A DNA stretch of 64,000 nt, taken from the NCBI GenBank assembly GCA_023138875.1, contig JAGLOO010000015.1, positions 145,923 to 209,922 on the forward strand, written 5' to 3'. The DNA is from Bacteroidales bacterium. Its GTDB lineage: Bacteria > Bacteroidota > Bacteroidia > Bacteroidales > GCA-2748055. Shown here piece by piece: positions 1-7,609 of the stretch. The position numbers were made by a program, and so were the translations under genes. The notes below the pieces were generated by a model. The model saw nothing but the letters and a program-made list of their open reading frames with translations. It was not told where the DNA came from and made no database searches. Every line of letters begins with the position of its first letter. The stretch's first letter is position 1.

Positions 1-2
1 AG

Positions 3-299
3 ACTTCCGAGATAAGGACACAGGTAGACCCAGTGTTTGTAAAACACGGGGTCATTCATTATTGTGTTCCCAACATTCCATCCCGGGTGTCGCGGACTGC
101 ATCCATTGCCATCAGCAATGTATTTGCACCCCTGATTCTGGGAATGGGTGAACATGGAGGCATGGGAAAACACCTCAAAGTGAATGTGGGTCTCCGACAT
201 GGTGTATATGTTTATAACGGGATCCTGACCAATGAAGCCATTGGCCAGCGTTTTGGCATCCCGTCGAAGGATATTGATTTGTTGATGGCAGCATTTTAG
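3..299 (+). CDS. ald: Alanine dehydrogenase, C-terminal part (5' end outside window)
   Basis: The reading frame is open from the window edge and ends at the stop at 297-299, so only about the last 98 residues are present. Alanine dehydrogenase interconverts L-alanine and pyruvate plus ammonia with NAD in the cytoplasm. The fragment carries the family's C-terminal stretch: GVIHYCVPNIPSRVSRTAS, then FAPLILGMGEHGG, and the ending GVYVYNGILTNEAIGQRFGI followed by KDIDLLMAAF. The GTG at 33 is internal to the gene, not its start. The related transhydrogenase alpha subunit is less likely because of the characteristic Bacteroidota ILTN...DIDLL tail. Confidence 0.85.
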   Translation, partial: TSEIRTQVDPVFVKHGVIHYCVPNIPSRVSRTASIAISNVFAPLILGMGEHGGMGKHLKVNVGLRHGVYVYNGILTNEAIGQRFGIPSKDIDLLMAAF

Positions 300-322
300 A
301 TTTTATACAGATGGGACGGAAT

Positions 323-871
323 ATGATCAGATTTATGGTGGCGATGTTCCTGGTGTTTGGCCAGGGCGCATGTGATGGACTGAAAGGCCCTGATAAAACC
401 GGCGAGATCCGCCTGAGCTCCCAATTATTTGGAACCGAAAGTTATTACTTGTTCGGTTATTCTTATGATGATGGCGAGTCATACAAGTACCCCTATCGGG
501 GGGAGCCTGTTCCGGATATTATCAACGAAGGATTTCTGGTTATTGAAGGGGGTGGTCTGGTATCATTGCCAGGCTTTAATACCCCGGAGTTTGTGAATGG
601 GTTTGCACTGGCGGGAGAGTTTGAGTCGCTGGAAGGTGCCCGCGGCTTTTATAAGAATTACAGGGAAGTTGAGAATGATCTGCAGTTTGAGACTGTCAGT
701 GATACGGTGGAGCTATACCAGGTGTGGGTGCAGAAAACAGCAGACGATAATTATGTGAAATTGTTAATCAAAGAGATACAAACCTACGAGGCGGAGTCCG
801 GGAAAATGTACAATGAAGTCACCCTGGAATATACCTACCAGCCCGACGGCTCCACAACTTTTCCCGGTTGA
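323..871 (+). CDS. Hypothetical exported, possibly lipid-anchored protein
   Basis: This 182-residue protein is not recognised. It starts with a short hydrophobic segment (MIRFMVAMFLVFGQGAC) ending in a Cys at residue 17, which resembles a lipoprotein signal although Gln at -3 is not ideal for a lipobox. The mature part is rich in Tyr, Gly and acidic residues and looks like a beta-rich periplasmic or outer-membrane domain. The ATG at 323 is preferred over the in-frame ATG at 311 because it sits directly before the signal and has a purine-rich GGGACGG upstream. It lies 24 bases after the alanine dehydrogenase stop. No enzymatic motif is visible. Confidence 0.6.
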   Translation: MIRFMVAMFLVFGQGACDGLKGPDKTGEIRLSSQLFGTESYYLFGYSYDDGESYKYPYRGEPVPDIINEGFLVIEGGGLVSLPGFNTPEFVNGFALAGEFESLEGARGFYKNYREVENDLQFETVSDTVELYQVWVQKTADDNYVKLLIKEIQTYEAESGKMYNEVTLEYTYQPDGSTTFPG

Positions 872-903
872 TCGGGGTTGATCGATTTTTTCTATATTAA
901 GGC

Positions 904-2337
904 ATGAATTTCGCGCTCATTGGTTTTGTTTTTTACCTGGTGGTGATACTGGTGGTCGGATTCATTACCTATTCCAGAAATAAATCACATAAAGACTTTT
1001 TTATTGCGGGTCGAAAGCTGAATCCCTGGGTGGTTGCATTTTCAGAGAGGGCTTCCGGGGAGAGTGCCTGGTTATTGCTGGGATTGCCCGGTGCTGCTTT
1101 TGCTTCCGGCTTGCTCGAATTCTGGACGGCTCTCGGTTGTGTGACAGGGATCATTTTTTACTGGTTCTTTATTGCCAGAGCCCTGCGCGAAGAGACAGAA
1201 CGACTTGAGGCCATTACCCTCCCAACCTTTCTTGCCGCCAGGTTCGAAAAGGGACAATCTGTAATCAGGGTGCTGGCCACCTTTATCATCATCTTTTTCT
1301 TCATCTTCTACCTGTCAGCCCAGTTTAACGGAGCAGGAAAGATTCTGAACGTAACGTTTGGATTGGACCAGACCACCGGTATGATTATCGGCGCAATGGT
1401 GATCATCTTTTACACCATGATGGGTGGTTTTTTTGCGGTGGCCTGGACCGATATGGTCCAGGGGATCATTATGATCGGCACCCTGGTGGTGCTTCCGGTA
1501 GTTGGACTATTGGAATTGAAAGAAATGGGTGAGGGTACAAAGCCGCTGGCTAACCTTGTAGCACAGGAAGGGCACCCGTTGATTTCTTTTACCGGGGGTA
1601 AAACCGGATGGGCAGCAGCAGCCTTGATCATCAGCGGTCTGAGCTGGGCGCTGGGATACATGGGACAGCCTCATCTGCTCACCAGGTTCATGGCCATCAG
1701 GAATGCCGGGCAGATCAGGATTTCCCGCCGGATAGCCATTGCGTGGATAATACCGGCCTTTTCAGGTGCGTTGATCATTGGCCTGATAGGCGCGGGCCTT
1801 TACGGACAGGGAATGTTCGACGATATTGAAAAGGTGATGCCATATATGGCCAACGAACTTCTGCCGGCCTGGCTGGCCGGAATAATAGTCAGCGGAGCCA
1901 TTGCAGCGATGATGTCCACAGCTGACAGCCAGTTGCTGGTAATAAGCTCTTCCATCATTGAGGATTTCTTTCACCGGACCCTGGGCAGGGACCCGGGAGA
2001 TGCCTCATTGCTGAAGGCCAGCCGGATCATTACCATTGTGGTGGGGTTGATTGGTTTCCTGATAGCCTTAACCTCCGATAAACTCATTTTCTCAATGGTA
2101 TCCTACGCCTGGGCAGGCCTTGGATCCTCCTTTGGTCCGGTCATCCTGCTAATACTCATATGGAAAAAAGTAACCTACCAGGGTGTCATTGCGGGATTGG
2201 TTACCGGGTTTGCAACGACCGTAATCTGGTCCGAAATCACCGTACTCGATGCTGTGATCAGTGTCAGGTTTGTCTCCTGGGTCCTGGCATTCATGGCTGT
2301 CTGGCTGGCGAGCAGGATCACCCGTAATAAAACTTGA
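904..2337 (+). CDS. Sodium:solute symporter (SSS/PutP family)
   Basis: A 477-residue polytopic inner-membrane protein with about 12-13 hydrophobic segments, the usual size for PutP-type Na+/solute symporters. Family features are the first helix followed by DFFIAGRKLNPWVVAFSERA (the SSS signature region), SGESAWLLLGLPGAAFASG, and the SAQFNGAGKIL and MGGFFAVAWTDMVQG segments typical of Na+/proline carriers. Later MSTADSQLLVISSSI matches the conserved Na2-site helix. The substrate is probably proline or another amino or organic acid, but this cannot be fixed by eye. It ends 15 bases before waaA, so the two may be cotranscribed. Confidence 0.9.
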   Translation: MNFALIGFVFYLVVILVVGFITYSRNKSHKDFFIAGRKLNPWVVAFSERASGESAWLLLGLPGAAFASGLLEFWTALGCVTGIIFYWFFIARALREETERLEAITLPTFLAARFEKGQSVIRVLATFIIIFFFIFYLSAQFNGAGKILNVTFGLDQTTGMIIGAMVIIFYTMMGGFFAVAWTDMVQGIIMIGTLVVLPVVGLLELKEMGEGTKPLANLVAQEGHPLISFTGGKTGWAAAALIISGLSWALGYMGQPHLLTRFMAIRNAGQIRISRRIAIAWIIPAFSGALIIGLIGAGLYGQGMFDDIEKVMPYMANELLPAWLAGIIVSGAIAAMMSTADSQLLVISSSIIEDFFHRTLGRDPGDASLLKASRIITIVVGLIGFLIALTSDKLIFSMVSYAWAGLGSSFGPVILLILIWKKVTYQGVIAGLVTGFATTVIWSEITVLDAVISVRFVSWVLAFMAVWLASRITRNKT

Positions 2338-2352
2338 ATTGGTTTATCATTT

Positions 2353-3600
2353 ATGAGGATATTTTATAATATAGGGATCAGGTTGTACTGGATGGCGGCA
2401 TGGATTGTGTCCCCATGGAACCATAAAGCGAAATTATGGCTGAAAGGCAGAAAGGGATGGCACAAAGAGCTATGTCAGCGGATGGGGCAGGAGGACCGTG
2501 TCATTTGGTTTCATTGCGCCTCCCTGGGAGAGTTTGAGCAGGGCAGACCCATTATCGAAGCGTTCCGTCAGCAGTTTCCCGGCCACAAAATCCTGCTTAC
2601 CTTTTTTTCCCCGTCAGGATATGAAAAGCGAAAGAACTTCGAAGGGGCAGACCATGTAATGTACCTCCCGCTGGATACAGGGAAAAATGCCCGCCTCATG
2701 ATGGAAACCCTTCCCGTGGAAATGGCTGTCTTTATTAAATATGAATTCTGGTACCACTTTTTGCACAGCTTGAAAAAGCATGATATTCCTATTTTCCTGG
2801 CCTCGGGGAAGTTCCGGCCGGGCCAGGTATTTTTCAAATGGTATGGCGGATGGTACAGGAAGTTTCTGGATTGTTTTACACATATTTTCGTGCAGAATGA
2901 GGATTCGAAAAAGCTCCTTGAACAGGTCGGCATTGCACGGGTTACCGTAGCAGGAGATACAAGGTTTGACAGGGTTCGGCAGGTAGTCGCAACTGATTAT
3001 AACAATGAAGCCCTTGAAGCATTTGCACGGGGATCGAAGGTTATTGTTGCGGGCAGTACATGGGAGAGGGATGAGCAAATCCTTGAACATGCCTATAGAA
3101 AACTTCCTGACCATACCAAGTGGATCATCGCCCCCCATGAATTGTCAGACGCCCACATCCTGCGCTTAAGAAAACGGTTTCCTGCAAGTGTGCTATTTAC
3201 CGAGATGAAACAGGAATTGCCACCCGGTACCAGGGTTGTGATTGTCGATACCATCGGACAGCTTTCCTATCTCTACAGGTATGGTAACCTTGCTTATATC
3301 GGGGGCGGATTTGGCAAAGGGATACACAATATTCTGGAGGCGGCCACCTATGGACTCCCCGTTATATTTGGTCCCACATACCAAAAGTTTTCCGAGGCGG
3401 TTGAGCTTACCGGGATCGGTGGCGCCTTCCCGGTTCAGGACCAATATGAGCTTTTATCCACCATTCATCAACAATTGGAAAATCCGGACCTGTTGAAAAC
3501 CTCATCGGAGATCGCCGGAAAGTACGTACAGGAAAGGGTTGGAGCGACTTCGGTCATCATGGAAGGAGTGTGTAAAAAATCAGAAGTTAATATGCTGTAG
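2353..3600 (+). CDS. waaA: 3-deoxy-D-manno-octulosonic acid (Kdo) transferase
   Basis: This 415-residue protein transfers Kdo from CMP-Kdo to lipid A precursor at the cytoplasmic face of the inner membrane. The N-terminal hydrophobic anchor (about residues 5-20) is followed by the family motifs: WFHCASLGEFEQGRPII, LLTFFSPSGYE, the acceptor-site segment IKYEFWYHFL, and VAGSTWERDE. The C-terminal Rossmann half contains YIGGGFGKGIHNILEAATYGLPVIFGP, the donor-binding signature. The length matches the family (about 410-430). No heptosyltransferase or other lipid A gene is adjacent. Confidence 0.93.
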   Translation: MRIFYNIGIRLYWMAAWIVSPWNHKAKLWLKGRKGWHKELCQRMGQEDRVIWFHCASLGEFEQGRPIIEAFRQQFPGHKILLTFFSPSGYEKRKNFEGADHVMYLPLDTGKNARLMMETLPVEMAVFIKYEFWYHFLHSLKKHDIPIFLASGKFRPGQVFFKWYGGWYRKFLDCFTHIFVQNEDSKKLLEQVGIARVTVAGDTRFDRVRQVVATDYNNEALEAFARGSKVIVAGSTWERDEQILEHAYRKLPDHTKWIIAPHELSDAHILRLRKRFPASVLFTEMKQELPPGTRVVIVDTIGQLSYLYRYGNLAYIGGGFGKGIHNILEAATYGLPVIFGPTYQKFSEAVELTGIGGAFPVQDQYELLSTIHQQLENPDLLKTSSEIAGKYVQERVGATSVIMEGVCKKSEVNML

Positions 3601-3765
3601 AGTTTCTTTCCGGGCGGGGATTTCTTCATATTTTTGGGGTACTTGCTTGGAATATGAACAATCACAATAATTTTTTAATATTTCCTTAAAGGTTTCTTAA
3701 TGTTTCCGAAGTTGACTATACATAATTTCGCAGCTAACCTATATTTACTAAAAACAAAAATGTCT

Positions 3766-6700
3766 ATGAAAACCATGAGAAAGTTATTGCTCTCATTTGC
3801 CGTCCTGGGACTGGCGTTGAGTGTAATGGGCCAGGGTACGACCACCGCAGGTATGAACGGTCAGATCCTGGACGACAATTCCAGTCCGCTGGCAGGTGCA
3901 ACGGTGGTTGCAGTGCATGAACCTACAGGTTCGCAGTTCGGAGCAATTACAGGAGAAAAGGGATTTTTCCGTATTCCGAACATGAACATCGGCGGACCTT
4001 ACAAGGTAACTGTCTCCTATGTTGGATATGAGAACCACGAACAGGGAAATATTTATCTGACACTGGGTCAGACCTTCCAGATCAATGTAGAGCTTGGGAT
4101 GACCAAGGTGGCCATTGCCGAGGTAGAAATTATAGGCCGTCGGGTTAAGGAGTATGATGTATTTGACGGGAACCGGACAGGGGCTGAAACCGTTGTGGGA
4201 GCCGAACAGATCGGCGATCTTCCATCGGTGAACAGGAACCTGGCTGACTTTACCAGGATGACCCCACAGGCCATCGTGGATGGGAACGGAGCCATCTCCA
4301 TCGCCGGTATCAATAACCGCTATAACGCCATCTCTTTCGATGGTGCAGTGAACAACGATGTATTCGGACTTTCACCAACAGGTACCAACGGTGGCCAGAC
4401 TTATGGGACCCCCATCAGTATGGATGCCATCGAACAGTTCCAGATCACCCTGGCTCCTTATGATGTTCGCCAGTCAGGTTTTGCCGGTGCCAGCATCAAC
4501 GCGGTAACGCGAAGTGGTTCCAACAAGGTGACAGGTTCGGCTTACTATTTCTTCAGGAACGAAGGACTGGCGGGAAAGACTCCCACCGATAATGAAGATG
4601 TGAAGCGGACAAAATTGCCTGAGTTCAGTTCCAATACTTACGGATTCAGGGTGGGCGGACCCATCATTAAGAACAAACTGTTCTTTTTTATCAACGGTGA
4701 GATGCAGCGGGAACAGACTCCCAAGCCTTTTAGTTTTGCCGATTATTCTGGCGATAGCGACCAGGCAACCATTGATGCAGTTGCGGCCAAATTACAGAAT
4801 GACTTTGGATATGATCCCGGAACATACATGAGCAAGGCCGATGAGCTCAATTCCAATAAGCTGATTGCCAGGATTGACTGGAACATCAACCAGAAGCACA
4901 AGCTGATGTTCAGGCACAGTTATACCAGCCTGGAGGCAATTAAAACCAACAGTTCCAGTTCCAGTTCGCTGAATTTCCTGAACAATGCACAGTATTTCCC
5001 CAGCGTTACCAATTCAACAGCGCTTGAATTGAAATCAAACCTGACCTCAAGCTCAAACAGCCTTGTGATCGGGTATACCGCGGTCCGTGATGACAGGGAT
5101 CCTTACGGGGATAATTTCCCTGCGACCAGGGTATATGATGGCAGCGGAACCCTCTATTTTGGTTCTGAACCTTATTCAACCGCAAACGCGCTTGACCAAA
5201 ATGTGCTCACCATCACAGATAACTACAGTATCTACAAAGGAAAGCACACCATCACTGTGGGTACCAACATTGAATTCTCATCCACTTATAACCTCTTCAT
5301 GAGGAAGAATTTTGGTGAGTACAGGTATTCATCCATTGCTGATTTCATGACAGTTGGTACTGCTGGAGAAGTTCCTGCATACCAGTATGAAAGAGGTTAT
5401 TCACTGGTGGACGACATTACAGGCGACGGATCAGCCGCTGCTGCCGACTTTAACATGCTTCAGTGGGGTCTTTATGCCCAGGATGAATTCCAGGCATCAC
5501 AGGACCTGAAGATCACCTTCGGGATCCGCGTAGACATGCCTATGTTCCTGACCGACAACCCGGTGGATGATCATTTCAACAATACCACCATCCCAGAACT
5601 TGAGGCTGCAGGATGGGACATGGAGGGTGCACAATCAGGACAGATGCCGAAATCCTCTCTTATGTTCTCCCCCAGGGTAGGATTTAACTGGGATGTATCG
5701 GGCGACAAATCCACCCAGCTGCGTGGTGGTGTAGGTGTCTTTACCTCACGCCTGCCACTGGTATGGCCCGGTGGTTCGTATACCAACAGTGGGGTGACCA
5801 TTGGTGGTGTATATCACAGGAGTTCATGGAATGGTGGAGCAAACCCTATCACATACAGGTCCGAATGGGATAACCAGTACAAGAATCCCGATTTCGGTTA
5901 TCCCGAAGCCGATTACGGCGGACAGGTGGACCTATTCGCACAAAACTTCAAATTCCCCCAGATGTTCAGGGCCAACCTGGCTGTGGACCAGAAACTGCCT
6001 TGGGGATTGATCGGAACTGTGGAGGTACTCTATACCAGGACGCTGAACAATGTGAACTATTTTAATGTGAATGTGGATCCCAATCCGGCTGGCAAACTGG
6101 CTGGTGCCGACAACCGGAACTATTTCTCCGATGACAACATTACTGATGACTATACACGGGTGATGCTGGGTACCAATACCAATGAAGGGTATACTTATAA
6201 CTTTACTGCTCAGCTGCAGAAGCCCTTTAGCAATGGTCTGACAGCCAGCCTGGCCTATACATTCGGCCGTGCCATGGCACTTAATGACGGAACATCCAGT
6301 CAGAACAGTTCCCAGTGGAGGTACATGGAAAATGTCAGTGGCCTGAACTACCTGGACCTGAGTGTCTCAGACTTTGACCTGGGCCACAGGGTTCTTGGTT
6401 ATGTGAACTACAAAGTAGACTGGATTGGTCACATGACTTCCTCTTTCACCCTTTACTACAATGGCCAGTCAGGCGATGTATACTCCTATGTATATAATGA
6501 CTATGGTGATTTGAATGGTGAAGGTGAAAATGCTGGTAACCTGGTCTACGTGCCCGCTTCACAGAGCGAGATTGTATTCTCCGATGACGCTACTGCCGGT
6601 GCGCAGTGGACAGCCCTGGATAACTTCATTGAAAATGATGACTACCTGAGTACACGCAGGGGAGAATATGCTGAGCGCAATGCAGCCCGCATGCCTTTTG

Positions 6701-7008
6701 CCAGTATCTTTGATTTCAAGTTTGCACAGGATATTTACGTGTCCGGAGGAGATATCAAGCATACATTGCAGCTGACCTTCGATCTGTTCAACCTGGGTAA
6801 CCTGATCAACAATAAGTGGGGCCGCATGTATTATGTCGGCAACAAGGCGTTACGGCTCATCGATTTTGAAGGATTTGCGGATGATATCGATGGTGGCACA
6901 CCTACCTTTTCCTTTGATGCTCCCGACGGAGATGTCTGGGATATTGATGACATCGGTGTGAACAGTTCACGCTGGCAGGCCCAGATAGGGATCCGTTATA
7001 TCTTTTAA
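3766..7008 (+). CDS. TonB-dependent receptor, Oar-like, with N-terminal carboxypeptidase-regulatory-like domain
   Basis: About 1080 residues. The start at 3766 is chosen because it places a clear signal peptide (MKTMRKLLLSFAVLGLALSVMGQ) at the N-terminus; upstream in-frame starts at 3700 and 3760 add an untypical leader. Residues about 30-115 form a CarboxypepD_reg-like beta domain (GQILDDNSSPLAGATVVAV), followed by a plug region with NAVTRSGSNKVTGSAYYFFR, a stretch typical of Oar-type receptors. The rest is a large beta-barrel ending in WQAQIGIRYIF with a C-terminal aromatic. The substrate is unknown. It has no SusD partner, unlike the SusC protein at 51.4-54.4 kb. A hairpin terminator follows directly. 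Confidence 0.88.
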   Translation: MKTMRKLLLSFAVLGLALSVMGQGTTTAGMNGQILDDNSSPLAGATVVAVHEPTGSQFGAITGEKGFFRIPNMNIGGPYKVTVSYVGYENHEQGNIYLTLGQTFQINVELGMTKVAIAEVEIIGRRVKEYDVFDGNRTGAETVVGAEQIGDLPSVNRNLADFTRMTPQAIVDGNGAISIAGINNRYNAISFDGAVNNDVFGLSPTGTNGGQTYGTPISMDAIEQFQITLAPYDVRQSGFAGASINAVTRSGSNKVTGSAYYFFRNEGLAGKTPTDNEDVKRTKLPEFSSNTYGFRVGGPIIKNKLFFFINGEMQREQTPKPFSFADYSGDSDQATIDAVAAKLQNDFGYDPGTYMSKADELNSNKLIARIDWNINQKHKLMFRHSYTSLEAIKTNSSSSSSLNFLNNAQYFPSVTNSTALELKSNLTSSSNSLVIGYTAVRDDRDPYGDNFPATRVYDGSGTLYFGSEPYSTANALDQNVLTITDNYSIYKGKHTITVGTNIEFSSTYNLFMRKNFGEYRYSSIADFMTVGTAGEVPAYQYERGYSLVDDITGDGSAAAADFNMLQWGLYAQDEFQASQDLKITFGIRVDMPMFLTDNPVDDHFNNTTIPELEAAGWDMEGAQSGQMPKSSLMFSPRVGFNWDVSGDKSTQLRGGVGVFTSRLPLVWPGGSYTNSGVTIGGVYHRSSWNGGANPITYRSEWDNQYKNPDFGYPEADYGGQVDLFAQNFKFPQMFRANLAVDQKLPWGLIGTVEVLYTRTLNNVNYFNVNVDPNPAGKLAGADNRNYFSDDNITDDYTRVMLGTNTNEGYTYNFTAQLQKPFSNGLTASLAYTFGRAMALNDGTSSQNSSQWRYMENVSGLNYLDLSVSDFDLGHRVLGYVNYKVDWIGHMTSSFTLYYNGQSGDVYSYVYNDYGDLNGEGENAGNLVYVPASQSEIVFSDDATAGAQWTALDNFIENDDYLSTRRGEYAERNAARMPFASIFDFKFAQDIYVSGGDIKHTLQLTFDLFNLGNLINNKWGRMYYVGNKALRLIDFEGFADDIDGGTPTFSFDAPDGDVWDIDDIGVNSSRWQAQIGIRYIF

Positions 7009-7026
7009 CACCACATTTTTCAATCA

Positions 7027-7064
7027 AAAAAGAGGCTGTCTCAAAAGGGCAGTCTCTTTTTTTT
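7027..7064 (+). terminator. Hairpin terminator, copy 1 of a dispersed repeat
   Basis: AAAAGAGGCTG and CAGTCTCTTTT pair (one G-U) around a loop TCTCAAAAGGG and are followed by a T-run, just after the TonB receptor stop. Nearly the same sequence, loop included, recurs at 19258-19292 and, degraded, at 7146-7181. Confidence 0.75.
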
Positions 7065-7145
7065 CTATCTCCGGATATTGTTTTCGTTGCTGAACCACAT
7101 GCTTCGCATTCGCTTAGGCAACTCATCCAACATCCCGAAAACAGG

Positions 7146-7181
7146 AAAAAGGCTTGTCTTAAAAGGGCAGTCACTTTTTTT
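7146..7181 (+). repeat. Degenerate copy of the terminator-like repeat
   Basis: AAAAGGCTTGTCTTAAAAGGGCAGTCACTTTTTTT resembles the element at 7027-7064 but has lost part of the stem. It lies 80 bases downstream in the same orientation, in a stretch without a recognisable gene. Confidence 0.55.
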
Positions 7182-7461
7182 CGATCCCTACCTGCTGCTG
7201 ATAAGGAAGTTTTCAATGAGGAGGAGTTCCGCGTGAACACTGGGATCGAGAGGGCACAAGGATTTCGTGGTATTCCATAATCGCCACAATATCAGTCAAG
7301 TAACGATTTTTTACAGAAGAAAAAATTGTGATTTTTCTCATGTGTCTGACTTTAATTGAGTTAGCTGTGGGGTTGATTTCTTGTTAATAAAAACGGGTCC
7401 ATTTCACCCAATCTACTATTGATTTCTTCTTAATTTCATAACCCGGAATCTGTATCGCGGA
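7182..7461. other. Intergenic stretch without recognised gene
   Basis: The region between the repeat copies and the ribonucleotide reductase gene has no ORF that I can support. A short open stretch on the plus strand (about 7182-7280, reading ...EVFNEEEFRVNTGIERAQG...) could be a gene scrap but matches nothing I recognise. The part after 7290 is AT-rich and looks like leader or promoter DNA. Confidence 0.4.
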
Positions 7462-7524
7462 GGACCCCTTTTTCATCCTTTTTAAGGAAAGTCATTTGAT
7501 TTTTACAATGTGAAAAAAGGGTCC
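7462..7524 (+). promoter_or_regulatory. Long inverted repeat in the leader of the ribonucleotide reductase gene
   Basis: GGACCCCTTTTTCA (7462-7475) and TGAAAAAAGGGTCC (7511-7524) are inverted repeats with 13 of 14 positions complementary, separated by 35 bases that contain a smaller palindrome (CCTTTTTAAGG). The element lies about 85 bases before the start codon. It could form an RNA hairpin in the leader or serve as an NrdR-like operator. I could not match the NrdR box consensus with confidence, nor a cobalamin riboswitch. Confidence 0.45.
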
Positions 7525-7609
7525 CTTTATCTCTTTTAAAGAGGCCTCGGCTTGTAAGGCGCAAAAGATCAACAGGTTGCGGACTAGTTAATATTCTAAT
7601 TTGAAAAGA

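Noticed and set aside
7260..7609. Cobalamin riboswitch before the B12-dependent ribonucleotide reductase
   Set aside because: No convincing B12-box or riboswitch core could be read; only the inverted repeat at 7462-7524 is supported.
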